Assembly (NCBI RefSeq): GCF_016924655.1
Contig: NZ_JAFFJU010000003.1
Span: 124,001 to 188,000 of the forward strand
Reading direction: 5' to 3'
DNA length: 64,000 nt
From: Sphingomonas arenae
GTDB lineage: Bacteria; Pseudomonadota; Alphaproteobacteria; Sphingomonadales; Sphingomonadaceae
Position numbers and translations under genes: made by a program. The notes below the pieces were generated by a model. That model was not told the origin of the DNA and did not search any database. It saw nothing but the letters and a program-made list of their open reading frames with translations. Below, in pieces: positions 51,602 to 59,950 of the stretch; within the stretch, counting starts at the first letter, position 1, and every line of letters begins with the position of its first letter.

Positions 51602-51660
51602 CTGGTGGAAAGCGGAACGGCAGCTTTCGGGTACGTACCGGGAGGGAGCAGACGTTCGCT
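51602..51660. repeat. Island hairpin repeat copy
   Basis: CTGGTGGAAAGCGGAACGGC, AGCTTTCGGGTACG and the ending GAGCAGACGTTCGCT. Close to consensus. Confidence 0.85.
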
Positions 51661-51768
51661 AGAGCAGAGCGATTAGCAGCCCATACCGCATTGCAGGGCA
51701 GCAACGGCGCAATGATCGATCCTTCAGCGCTGACCACGTTGGCCTAGAAACACGGGCAGGACGGCCGA

Positions 51769-51924
51769 TTGAAGGTCAGATTCTACAAGGGACTGGGCCA
51801 TTCACTGAGCGCAGCGGAAACTGTCTTCGACGACGAACTCGGTGCGACTGCAAAGGAGCCACGTGATGATCTTGCGAAGTGGCTAGCTCGGCAGGCGCGA
51901 GAAATGAAAGCACGAGGCAAGTGA
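51769..51924 (+). CDS. Small hypothetical protein, 51 residues
   Basis: A TTG-started ORF reads KVRFYKGLGHSLSAAETVFD, then DELGATAKEPRDDLAKWLAR and ends in REMKARGK. The sequence is protein-like with a helical charged C-terminus, and an AGG lies about nine bases upstream. Its length and the TTG start make it tentative. Confidence 0.35.
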   Translation: MKVRFYKGLGHSLSAAETVFDDELGATAKEPRDDLAKWLARQAREMKARGK

Positions 51925-51960
51925 TTACGAGCAGCGTAGATGTGTCAGTTCGAACACTCC

Positions 51961-53031
51961 CTAGAAATTGTCTAAGTCGATCTTCTTGCCCTTCCCGTCC
52001 TTCTCAGCCTCTTCCATCTTCGCAAGATAAGCTGCGATCTGATCGGTGGCCACCTGATTGAAGAACGTGATCTGGAACTTCGACCCTGAGCATGACTCGG
52101 ACACGATGTAGGCTTTGCCTGACTCCCAAAGACGGAACTTGCAATTCTTGTCCTGACCAGTTCCCGCCTCGAGAGTGGACTTGCCGTATTTGTCGTCGAG
52201 GAGCTCGACGTATGTCATAAAGCTCGCGAGATCGGCTACGTTGTAGATCACCTGGGTAGCCAGCTGACCGGCAGCCTTGACGCTGATCTCGCTGACGCCC
52301 TCAAGTCCGACTGGAGGGCTCAGCTGATACTCCAAGAACGGATACTCGTCGCTGGTCGCCTTGAGAGTAGCTTGGCGAGCTATGAGCGCGTCAACGATGT
52401 CCTTTGCGGAACTGGATACAAGATTGCGCCCGGCGATTTCCACGGAGGTGCTAGGGCTGAAGGGGCGTGAAAAGCCGAAAACAGCTTCCTCAACAAGCTG
52501 CTCGGCATGCCGCTGATATCCGGTGCCGGCCACAGCAATGCCAATGGGACCAAAGCTCAGCAGCGACAGGTCAGTAGAGCCAATCCGTTGTTTGACTGAC
52601 AATCGGTCACGAACGGCGATGCTCCCGGCATCGAAGCGTGAGACCGGCGAGATGTAGGCGGGCTGCGGATGGCAAGGCCTGATGCTGTCTAGGCTCTCCA
52701 ATTCGGGCTGAAGCGCGTACCAGACGACCGTGCCAGCGCGCGGGCCATCCTCGACTCTCAGCAGTCCCACCGTGGCTGGCTTCCCGTCCTCGGTCTTGCA
52801 GTCCCAAGTCCGGCGATGAGCGCTCGTCAACGCTTGCGGCTTGCAGTCGCTGCTATTCATCGAGGTTTCCACCTCGGCGAACCCAATCATGGTTGAAGGT
52901 AGCGCTCTCGTGATCTCACACCACGTCGCAGCCTCTGCGCTGGACCCGGTAGCGATGCTGAAAGCTACAAGCATCAGGCTAGCTGCGGAGCTTGCTTTAC
53001 CCTTGAAGAAGACGCTCATCTCCAAACTCAT
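51961..53031 (-). CDS. Exported hypothetical protein, about 356 residues
   Basis: The protein has a signal peptide (FFKGKASSAASLMLVAFSIA, cleavage near SAEA) and a mature domain with four or more cysteines (TWCEITR, SSDCKPQ, TWDCKTE, later NCKFRLW and ESCSG). It ends in an acidic and lysine-rich tail. The frame is open to 53118, and the start could be 53031, 53019 or upstream. I do not recognise the family; a periplasmic disulphide-bonded protein is likely. Confidence 0.6.
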   Translation of the reverse strand: MSLEMSVFFKGKASSAASLMLVAFSIATGSSAEAATWCEITRALPSTMIGFAEVETSMNSSDCKPQALTSAHRRTWDCKTEDGKPATVGLLRVEDGPRAGTVVWYALQPELESLDSIRPCHPQPAYISPVSRFDAGSIAVRDRLSVKQRIGSTDLSLLSFGPIGIAVAGTGYQRHAEQLVEEAVFGFSRPFSPSTSVEIAGRNLVSSSAKDIVDALIARQATLKATSDEYPFLEYQLSPPVGLEGVSEISVKAAGQLATQVIYNVADLASFMTYVELLDDKYGKSTLEAGTGQDKNCKFRLWESGKAYIVSESCSGSKFQITFFNQVATDQIAAYLAKMEEAEKDGKGKKIDLDNF

Positions 53032-53118
53032 CCAATTCGCGAACATCCAAACGACTACGTTGGCTCGCCCCTGCCAACATCGCCCCGATTGCCCGAGGTG
53101 TCCACCGACAAAGCTCAC

Positions 53119-53633
53119 GCAATCACGAGATGGGCTAGAACTTGCTCGTGGGTCGCGCTGCTATCGTACACGACGCCGTGAACTTCTCCTCGGCGGCCGT
53201 TCCAGCGAAGCCCATGAGGTTATGCAGCTTCAGCGTCGATCTATCATGATCCAGAAGAACTGGACATTCGGGTGCTTCGTTGCGAAGTCGATCTTGACCT
53301 CATCGTCACGGAATGGGGCAGGTGCGGTCACGGTCTTTTCCGCTGGACAGGTATAAACGTTGGCTGTCTTCGAGACTTCGCTCAAGCAATATCCCGGTAT
53401 CCACCGCCCTTACCCGTGCAACGCAACGCAGTGACACTCGGAGCAGTGATTGCCGGAGTCGCAGCAAGAAGTAGCGCAGGGCGAGCTTCTTCAGCAGCCT
53501 CAGCGAGACAACCGTTTTAGTGCTGCCGTCATCAAAACGCGCGCTTCTTGGCAGAGACCTTGCAGGTGCCGACTTTATCGTGAAACACTCGGATCGGGGT
53601 CGCGCTGTTAGGCGGCCGAGCAAGGGGGCTTGC
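53119..53633. other. Intergenic region with a possible gene remnant
   Basis: On the minus strand, 53240-53390 has a protein-like open frame (ANVYTCPAEKTVTAPAPFRD, then VKIDFATKHPNVQFFW) without a good start codon. It may be the end of a decayed gene. Otherwise no gene is supported. Confidence 0.3.
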
Positions 53634-54623
53634 GTGACAACCAATAAGAACATGGTGCTGGCAGGCGCCGCGCTTACGATCGTCGGCCTATTCTGTCCGA
53701 TCGTGACCCTGCCATTCCTAGGTAACGTCAATCTCTTCAACAACGGGTCGAACCTCTTCGCACTGGCCCTGTTGGCTTTGGCAGTGCTTGCTGGAGCGAT
53801 GGCGCTGAACGATCGAGAAGGTGATGCCTTCTGGCCCGGTGCGACGTCAGCCGCCGTGCTCGCCTGGAACTTCGCTTCGCTGCAGTACCACCTGGCTCAG
53901 GTGAAGAGCAGCATGAGCGAGCTCGAGGGCAACCCGTTTGCCGGAGTTGCAAAAGCCGCTGTAGGAGCAGTGCAGCTTCAATGGGGTTGGCTGGTCCTGT
54001 CACTTGGCGTTGGCCTTCTGATCTATGGCGGGCTCAAAGCGCGGCGTGACCGCGAACTTGGCCACATGGAGTTCGCAGACGGCCCGGCCAAAACCGTGGC
54101 TGCTGTGTCGCTGGTAGTTGCGGTGGTCACGATCGGAGGAAGCCTGCTCAATTCCTTCGGTCACGGCTCACCGGCGGCGGACACGAAGTTAGAGACTGCA
54201 GCGCTAACGAGTAGCACCACGCTTCCCACAACTGAGGCCGAGGGGCCTTCGGCCGAGGAAGCCGCTTACATTCGAACCAATCTGCGGCTCTACGATCTAC
54301 AGGCCAAATACTACGACAGCATGCTCGATGGCCGCATCCCGGGCGTCGATTTCAAGATCAAGAACCTTGGCAACCGAACGCTGAATGGTGTGACCGTGCG
54401 GGTCGTGTTCCAGGATGCCGAGGGCAAGCCCATTGCCGAGGAGGAGTATAATCCCGTTCTCGTAACCGAGAACAACTTCATGGGGGACAACACCCCTCTC
54501 CGACCAAATTACATCTGGCAGAACGAACCAGACAAGTTCTACCAGGCAAAGAGCGTGCCTTCGGAGTGGGCCGAAGGGAAGGCCACGGCGACGATCACCG
54601 ACATCGAGTTCGCACCGAAGTGA
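53634..54623 (+). CDS. Four-helix membrane protein with C-terminal FxLYD-like domain
   Basis: The protein of about 329 residues has an N-terminal group of four membrane helices (MVLAGAALTIVGLFCPIVTL, then LFALALLALAVLAGAMAL, WGWLVLSLGVGLLIYGGL and TVAAVSLVVAVVTIGGSLL) and a C-terminal beta-sandwich domain (DFKIKNLGNRTLNGVTVRVV, then FQDAEGKPIAEEEYNPV). The latter resembles FxLYD domains, found in bacterial surface or membrane proteins. GTG at 53634 follows AAGGGGG and is preferred. Function unknown. Confidence 0.68.
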   Translation: MTTNKNMVLAGAALTIVGLFCPIVTLPFLGNVNLFNNGSNLFALALLALAVLAGAMALNDREGDAFWPGATSAAVLAWNFASLQYHLAQVKSSMSELEGNPFAGVAKAAVGAVQLQWGWLVLSLGVGLLIYGGLKARRDRELGHMEFADGPAKTVAAVSLVVAVVTIGGSLLNSFGHGSPAADTKLETAALTSSTTLPTTEAEGPSAEEAAYIRTNLRLYDLQAKYYDSMLDGRIPGVDFKIKNLGNRTLNGVTVRVVFQDAEGKPIAEEEYNPVLVTENNFMGDNTPLRPNYIWQNEPDKFYQAKSVPSEWAEGKATATITDIEFAPK

Positions 54624-54634
54624 CGGTCGGTACC

Positions 54635-54690
54635 AGTGGTTAGCGGAACGGCAGTTTCCGGCGGAGAGCGGCGAGCAGTCGACGTTCCTT
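54635..54690. repeat. Island hairpin repeat copy
   Basis: AGTGGTTAGCGGAACGGCAG, TTTCCGGCGG and the ending GAGCAGTCGACGTTCCTT. It lies directly after the stop of the membrane protein gene. Confidence 0.75.
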
Positions 54691-54906
54691 TATGTGGAGC
54701 GGGCCCGCGTCGAAGCTCGACGTCACGAACCAGCGTTGACAATTCAGTCGACGGAAGCGGGTCCTGCTGGGCAACCATCGGGTAATCGCGGCTAATGGAC
54801 AGCGGCGGGCGAGTCACAGTCTTCGTGAATTTCCACGATACAAGCTGTCCTGGCCGCATTTGTGTTGTAAGCGAGGCTTGGCCGTCGGGAGCGGCTTGGG
54901 AGACTT

Positions 54907-55896
54907 ATGACCACGTCGCGCCACATCGTTGCGCTACTGCAAAGCCACATCGCGGGTGACGATCAGCGTTTCCTAACAGTGGCAACGCAGATCGCGGCCC
55001 ATGAGGCACGGCAGGGTCACGGAAAGCTCGCCCAAGAGCTTCGTGAGCTTATCGACGCCGCAAAAGGGAGAAGCTCAACTGTCGCACGACGGGGGGCCGG
55101 ACCGGTGCCGATCGCCCAACCCAAGGGCGAGTTGTCGAGCCTTCTCGCGGCGCGCTACTCCGATGTCCGGCTAAACGCCATGGTCTTGCCGGACGATCTG
55201 AAGAGCAAACTACATCGTGTCGTTACTGAACAGCGGCAGCAGGAGGCTCTGCGTAGGCGTGGGCTAAGCCCCCGCCGAAAACTTCTGCTGGTCGGCCCGC
55301 CGGGCTCGGGCAAGACGATGAGTGCCGCCGCCCTCGCGGGCGAGCTGAAGCTGCCTCTGTTCACTGTCCTTTACGATGGACTTATCGGGAAGTTGATGGG
55401 CGAGACCGCGACCCGTCTTCGCTTGATCTTCGAAGCCATCAGCCTCCAGCGCGGAGTATATTTCTTCGACGAGTTCGACGCTATCGGCGCCCAGCGCGCT
55501 GGGCAGAACGATGTCGGCGAGATCCGGCGCGTTCTGAACTCATTTTTGCAATTCCTAGAGAACGACGACGGACCGAGTCTGATAATTGCGGCGACAAACC
55601 ACCCTGAGCTTCTCGACCGAGCACTTTTCCGCCGCTTTGATGACGTGATCAGCTACGATCTGCCAACTTCGGAGATCGCCCGTGGGATCATTGAGAACCG
55701 GCTTTCCACGTTTCGCCTGAGGGTCGATGATTGGAACGGCGTTGCTGCGGCGATGAACGGGTTGAGCCAGGCTGAGATTGCCCGCGCGGCCGACGAAGCC
55801 GCCAAAGGAGCGGTGCTTGGCGGTTCAAACGAGATCGGAACCGCCATGTTGACCGCAGCCCTTCAGGAGCGCCAAGCGGCGACCGCGTCCCGATAG
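54907..55896 (+). CDS. ietA: IetA: AAA ATPase of the IetAS module
   Basis: The 329-residue protein is a single-ring AAA ATPase. Walker A is GPPGSGKT (about 130-137), Walker B is FFDEFD (about 186-191), sensor 1 is in IIAATNHPELLD, and RALFRRFDD provides arginine fingers. Residues 1-70 form a helical N-terminal domain. In the Agrobacterium plasmid system ietA-ietS, the ATPase counteracts the toxic protease; the pair also appears among anti-phage systems. The neighbour four bases downstream is the subtilisin protease, which supports the assignment. The exact role in this cell is inferred. Confidence 0.88.
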   Translation: MTTSRHIVALLQSHIAGDDQRFLTVATQIAAHEARQGHGKLAQELRELIDAAKGRSSTVARRGAGPVPIAQPKGELSSLLAARYSDVRLNAMVLPDDLKSKLHRVVTEQRQQEALRRRGLSPRRKLLLVGPPGSGKTMSAAALAGELKLPLFTVLYDGLIGKLMGETATRLRLIFEAISLQRGVYFFDEFDAIGAQRAGQNDVGEIRRVLNSFLQFLENDDGPSLIIAATNHPELLDRALFRRFDDVISYDLPTSEIARGIIENRLSTFRLRVDDWNGVAAAMNGLSQAEIARAADEAAKGAVLGGSNEIGTAMLTAALQERQAATASR

Positions 55897-55900
55897 TCAC

Positions 55901-58363
55901 ATGGCGATTGCACCCCGGAACCGGCCGCACTTCCTGGTGCAGGGTGGCGGCGAAAGCGAAATCTACACCTCACCTCGTCGCGGCAGCAGCGGGTTGCCGC
56001 CGGTCCGAGCTCGGGCGGCGCACGCCGCCAAGCTTGAGCAGGCGCTTGGGCAGGCGATCGCAGTAGCGCGGCAGCAGCTCCAAGCGCGCGATCCGCAGCT
56101 CGCGGAAGGCGAGCCGGGCTTCTACCTCGATTTCGAGGTGCCGATTGAGCACCAAGCCGCCCTGGATGCGCTGGAGAACCGGCCCAAGAAAATCGAGCTG
56201 GTCGCTGTTCACCCGCCTGCGGAAGACGCCGAAACGGTGCGGGCCACGGTCTTTGTGCCCGAGGGGCAGGCCGAGTATTTCACGAACAAGGTCGAGCAGT
56301 ACCGGGACGAGGAAACGGCGGGAGGGAAGCCCAAGAACCAGAACCTGGTCGCGCGAATCGAAGATGTGCGGCTCTCCGCGCTGCGCTCGCTCTTCACCGA
56401 TGCGGACGAACTCTTCCCGATCAATGGCGTTCGGGTCTGGTGGGAGGTCTGGCTCCGCGACCGGCGCCTGCCAAATTTCCGCGCCGTCGCCGCCCGTCTT
56501 GAGGTCTCAGTGAAGCCGCATCTCGTGAGCTTCCCCGAGCGCGATGTCGTGCTTGCGCTTGCCGACACGGCGACCATGGCACGGTTAATGGCGAACACCG
56601 ACGCGGTCGCGGAGCTTCGCGCCCCCAAGGACAGCCCGAGCTTCTTCCTCGACATGCGACCAGTTGATCAGGCTGATTGGGCGGGTGACCTCGTTGACCG
56701 CGCCGTGGCTCCAGGCGCTCTCGCGCCTGCCGTCTGCGTGCTCGACAGCGGATGCACTCAAGGGCATCCACTAATTGCGCCGGGCCTCGCGCCAGAGGAT
56801 CAGCACGCTTACGACGAGGCCTGGGGCGTGGGCGACAGCGCTTTCTGGACAGGCCATGGTACGATGATGGCGGGAGTCGCTCTCTACCGCGACCTGGAAG
56901 CGGCGCTCGCGACCGGAGAAGTGATCGAGCTCAGGCACCGGTTGGAGACGGTGAAGGTGCTACCGCCCAACACGCAGAACGATCCGGAGCTCTACGGCGC
57001 GGTCACCGAGGCTGGCATCGGCAAGGCGGAAGCGGCGGCCCCTGGCCGGCGCCGAGTGTTCTGCATGGCGGTCACCAGCAATGTCGGGCTCGGCCGCGGT
57101 CGGCCCTCCTCCTGGTCGGCAGCCCTAGACAAGCTCTGCTACGGCGGCGGCGATCAGCGCCGGCTGATGGTGCTCGCGGCCGGGAACATCCGTGACCCGA
57201 TTGTCGCGGACGAATATCTCGACGCCAACGATCTAGCCGAGGCGGAGAACCCGTGTCAGGCTTGGAACGCGCTCGTCGTCGGAGCCTACACCGACAAGAC
57301 GACAATCACCCACGCCGATTTCGCCGGCTGGAACGCTCTCGCGCCGGCGGGCGACCTGTCGCCAGCTAGTCGGACGTCCAATGTGTGGGACCGTCAATGG
57401 CCGATTCGGCCCGACGTCGTCTTTGAGGGCGGAAACTTCGCGCACGATGGCGTGAACCCGGCAGAGGCTATTGACGATCTTCAGCTCGTCACCACACACT
57501 ACCGGCCCAACATAAGGCTGTTCGACAGCTTCGGCGATACCAGCGCCGCCGCAGCTTTGGCCGCCAATTTTTCGGCCGGCATTATGGCCGAGCGGCCGGA
57601 GCTGTGGGCGGAGACGGTCCGTGGGCTGATGGTGCACTCGGCCGAGTGGACGCCGGCGATGCGTGCTTGGTTCAACGCCGCCGCTTCGCAGGCACAACGC
57701 GCCGCTCTATTGCGGCGCTACGGCTGGGGAGTGCCCGACCTGGAACGCGCTCTGCTGAGCGCATCAAACGACGCCACCTTGATGATCGAGGACGCGCTGC
57801 TGCCGTTCCGGAAGGACGGATCGGCGATCAAGACACGCGACATGCACCTACACCGGCTGCCCTGGCCTCGCGACGAGCTGCTCGCCCTCGGCGACTTGGA
57901 TGTCGAACTCCGGGTCACCTTGTCCTACTTCGTCGAGCCAAATCCGGGCGAGCGCGGCTGGACCCGGCGTCATCGCTACGCCTCGCACGCGCTCCGCTTC
58001 GCCGTGAAGCGTTCGCTTGAGACCACCCCACAATTCCGGCAGCGGATCAACCGTGCCGCCGAGGCCGAGGAAGGCGGCGAGCTTGGGGCCGCATCCGGCG
58101 CAGATAATTGGGTGCTCGGCACCATCCGTGACCGTGGCTCCATTCACTCCGACATCTGGCGCGGCAGCGCCGCCGAGCTCGCGAGCCGTGACGCGATCGG
58201 CGTCTTCCCGGTTAGCGGCTGGTGGAAGGAGAAGCCGGGATTGCAGCGCTGGGAGCGCTCCGCCCGGTATTCCCTCCTGGTGTCGATCCGGGCGCCGGAG
58301 GCTGAGATCGACCTCTACACTCCGATCGCCAACCAATTGACGGTCGAAGTCCCGGCGGGCTGA
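55901..58363 (+). CDS. ietS: IetS: subtilisin-family (S8) serine protease of the IetAS module
   Basis: The 820-residue protein has an N-terminal domain (about 1-265), a subtilisin domain with the catalytic triad, and a C-terminal beta-rich domain (from about 630). The triad is D282 in CVLDSGCTQGHP, H319 in GHGTMMAGV, and S548 in DTSAAAALAANF. The oxyanion region MVLAAGN is present. No signal peptide is seen, so the enzyme acts in the cytosol. It starts four bases after ietA. In the known pair it is the toxin or effector. It is the last island gene before the right att site, a position that fits a stability module. Confidence 0.9.
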   Translation: MAIAPRNRPHFLVQGGGESEIYTSPRRGSSGLPPVRARAAHAAKLEQALGQAIAVARQQLQARDPQLAEGEPGFYLDFEVPIEHQAALDALENRPKKIELVAVHPPAEDAETVRATVFVPEGQAEYFTNKVEQYRDEETAGGKPKNQNLVARIEDVRLSALRSLFTDADELFPINGVRVWWEVWLRDRRLPNFRAVAARLEVSVKPHLVSFPERDVVLALADTATMARLMANTDAVAELRAPKDSPSFFLDMRPVDQADWAGDLVDRAVAPGALAPAVCVLDSGCTQGHPLIAPGLAPEDQHAYDEAWGVGDSAFWTGHGTMMAGVALYRDLEAALATGEVIELRHRLETVKVLPPNTQNDPELYGAVTEAGIGKAEAAAPGRRRVFCMAVTSNVGLGRGRPSSWSAALDKLCYGGGDQRRLMVLAAGNIRDPIVADEYLDANDLAEAENPCQAWNALVVGAYTDKTTITHADFAGWNALAPAGDLSPASRTSNVWDRQWPIRPDVVFEGGNFAHDGVNPAEAIDDLQLVTTHYRPNIRLFDSFGDTSAAAALAANFSAGIMAERPELWAETVRGLMVHSAEWTPAMRAWFNAAASQAQRAALLRRYGWGVPDLERALLSASNDATLMIEDALLPFRKDGSAIKTRDMHLHRLPWPRDELLALGDLDVELRVTLSYFVEPNPGERGWTRRHRYASHALRFAVKRSLETTPQFRQRINRAAEAEEGGELGAASGADNWVLGTIRDRGSIHSDIWRGSAAELASRDAIGVFPVSGWWKEKPGLQRWERSARYSLLVSIRAPEAEIDLYTPIANQLTVEVPAG

Positions 58364-58782
58364 CCATCGCGGCCGGCAACCCTGCATGGGTGCTCCCGCG
58401 GGCATTCCCTTCGCCGAGCTGAAGGCGCGCGATCTCGAGGGTCCACCTGTGGGTTTTCACAGCCGCAAGCGGACTCAATGATCGATCGGCTGCTTACGGG
58501 CTAAAGCGACGCGGCCCCGAACGTCAGCAAGTGGGTCTTCCCAGACGCAGGAATCATCCTAACCATGCGTAAACACAGGCCACTCGCTTGTGAACCTCCG
58601 TTCTGCTCGCGGCCAGCTGGCTCGATTCGGCTGCGAGCATTGCGCTTGGAAAAGCGACGTCGCAACCGGTTGTGCTGCCCTTGGGTCGTTCTGGAGTTCA
58701 GAGGACGCGGCTACGCTCTGACGCGTTCTGCGTACCTTTTCCGTACGAACCAGCCGGAGGTGGAGTTAAGTCATTGAAAAGA
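58364..58782. other. Right end of the island, non-coding
   Basis: About 420 bases between ietS and the att site. A degenerate copy of the hairpin repeat is possible at 58465-58510 (GCAAGCGGACTC, then GGCTGCTTACGGG). A short plus-strand ORF at 58565-58777 looks non-coding. Confidence 0.5.
58737..58747. other. Candidate integrase arm-type site near the right end
   Basis: TTTTCCGTACG repeats the motif found at 19415-19424. The short motif near both ends may bind the integrase arm domain. It is 34 bases inside the right repeat. Confidence 0.4.
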
Positions 58783-58830
58783 TGGCGCACCCGACACGAT
58801 TCGAACGTGTGGCCTTTGCCTTCGGAGGGC
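58781..58830. repeat. Right attachment repeat (3' part of tRNA-Arg)
   Basis: It is identical over 50 bases to 19282-19331 and forms the 3' part of the intact tRNA gene. Insertion therefore kept the tRNA functional. Confidence 0.93.
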
Positions 58831-58859
58831 AACGCTCTATCCAGCTGAGCTACGGGTGC
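58783..58859 (-). tRNA. tRNA-Arg with anticodon CCG, CCA encoded
   Basis: On the minus strand the sequence folds as a full tRNA: acceptor GCACCCG with CGGGTGC, D-arm with AGCTCAGCTGGATAGAGC, anticodon stem TTGCC/GGCAA with loop CTCCGAA (anticodon CCG, reading CGG), T-arm with GTTCGAATC, and encoded CCA at 58783-58785. It is the integration site of the island. Confidence 0.95.
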
Positions 58860-58871
58860 GTGGGGCTTCGC

Positions 58872-59933
58872 TTAGCCGCGTGAGCCGATGGTCGCAAGCC
58901 ACTCGGTAAGTGGAGCGTGCAGGTCTCTAGGAGCGTTGCGACCCACGATCATCCCGACGTGACCGGCCGAACAGGTTCGAACTTCGCCCCACGGTGCGAC
59001 GCTGTCCTCCGGGACGATCAGGTCGGCCGTCGCAGTGAAGTGCAGAGTGGGCACGCCCGGATCCTGCACGGCGTCGCGCCCGATCCTCCACTCGCCGCGG
59101 CCTGACACGTCCCTGCCGAACAGATCCTCGACCAGGTCGCGGGCAGCGGGAACCGGCAGTGGTTCGCCACTGTTGGCCCAGTCCTCCAGACGAATGAAAC
59201 GCTGCATCTCCGCGCTCTCCGGCGCAAGATCTGCAAGCCTTGCGTACTTCGCGACGACACGCGCTGGATCAAGCGACCAGAATGCCGCCTGCAAAACCTC
59301 CGTCGGTAACGCGCCGAGCGCATCCGCGCCCTCGCGGGCCTGCTCCCACAAGGTTGCGAGCGCGGCCCGCGCGTCAGACGCGTAGGCGGAAAAGCGCCAT
59401 GGCGACGCCAGCGTGACGATCGAGCGCACGTCTGCAAGCGCCGGAACAGCGAGAGCGAGCGTGCCACCGAGGCAATAGCCCACAAGAACCGCCGATTCGC
59501 CTAGTTCGCGAAGCAGCGGGATCAGGATGTCTGTGACGTGACCTGCAAGATCGAGCGAAGCGCGCCCAGCAGCTGGCCCCCAGTCAAGCAGCAGCACGCG
59601 GCCGACTCCGTTCAGTCGGCGGGCCAGGCTTACCTCTGGATCAAGATCGAGGACGTTGGGCGGGTTGATGAGCGAGGGCACCAGGACAATGGGCATCCCG
59701 GCTCCTCCGCAGTTGCGCAGGCAGGCCTGACCCACAGCGGTAAGTTCCGGGCGTGTTTGATAATTCGCTAACCTCTCAGCATCCTGAAAACGGCGCAGTC
59801 CCTCAAGCGCCCTGGCAGCAAGTTGCGGCTGCTGTTCGCCAGCTCGGCGCACCAGATCGAGAAAGAGCGGCAGGGGACGCGGCCCTGGCGCTTGTTGCGG
59901 TGCGGCATGGGCGGGTGCTACGTCCTGTTTCAC
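58872..59933 (-). CDS. PhaC-like alpha/beta hydrolase (polyhydroxyalkanoate synthase-related)
   Basis: The 353-residue protein resembles class III PHA synthase subunits. The PhaC lipase-like box reads GYCLGGTLA with Cys as nucleophile, the acid residue is likely in [14 protein letters not shown], and the His in [10 protein letters not shown]. The N-terminus has [16 protein letters not shown], a strong PhaC-family marker. It is divergent from phaR with a shared upstream region of 17 bases, which supports a role in polyester storage. It starts at GTG. It may be a true synthase or a related acyl-CoA hydrolase. Confidence 0.8.
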   Translation of the reverse strand: MKQDVAPAHAAPQQAPGPRPLPLFLDLVRRAGEQQPQLAARALEGLRRFQDAERLANYQTRPELTAVGQACLRNCGGAGMPIVLVPSLINPPNVLDLDPEVSLARRLNGVGRVLLLDWGPAAGRASLDLAGHVTDILIPLLRELGESAVLVGYCLGGTLALAVPALADVRSIVTLASPWRFSAYASDARAALATLWEQAREGADALGALPTEVLQAAFWSLDPARVVAKYARLADLAPESAEMQRFIRLEDWANSGEPLPVPAARDLVEDLFGRDVSGRGEWRIGRDAVQDPGVPTLHFTATADLIVPEDSVAPWGEVRTCSAGHVGMIVGRNAPRDLHAPLTEWLATIGSRG

Positions 59934-59950
59934 GTCTTCCGGAGCCTAGC

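Larger units (their letters stand above)
51448..51960. other. Upstream region of the receptor
   Basis: About 510 bases with the Fur-like site, one hairpin repeat and one possible small gene at 51769-51924. Nothing else is seen. Confidence 0.45.
19282..58830. mobile_element. Integrated genomic island of about 39.5 kb in tRNA-Arg(CCG)
   Basis: A perfect 50-bp direct repeat bounds this segment (19282-19331 and 58781-58830). The right copy is the 3' part of an intact tRNA-Arg gene; the left copy is an isolated fragment. A tyrosine integrase lies directly inside the left end, followed by an AlpA-like regulator. The cargo includes RTX, signalling, iron-uptake, nuclease and ietAS genes. No phage capsid, tail, conjugation or relaxase genes are visible. 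A hairpin repeat family found only here (at least eleven copies) also sets it apart from the flanks. Confidence 0.9.

Noticed and set aside
53306-53743. 145-codon minus-strand ORF opposite the membrane protein
   Set aside because: It crosses the start of a well-supported plus-strand membrane gene and has no domain; another frame there looks more protein-like but lacks a start.
58565-58777. 70-codon plus-strand ORF at the right island end
   Set aside because: It has an arginine- and cysteine-rich unlikely composition, no ribosome binding site, and lies on the possible integrase-binding region.
19282-58830. Interpretation of the island as a complete prophage or conjugative element
   Set aside because: No capsid, terminase, tail, lysis, relaxase or type IV secretion genes are present; only integrase and AlpA-like functions remain.
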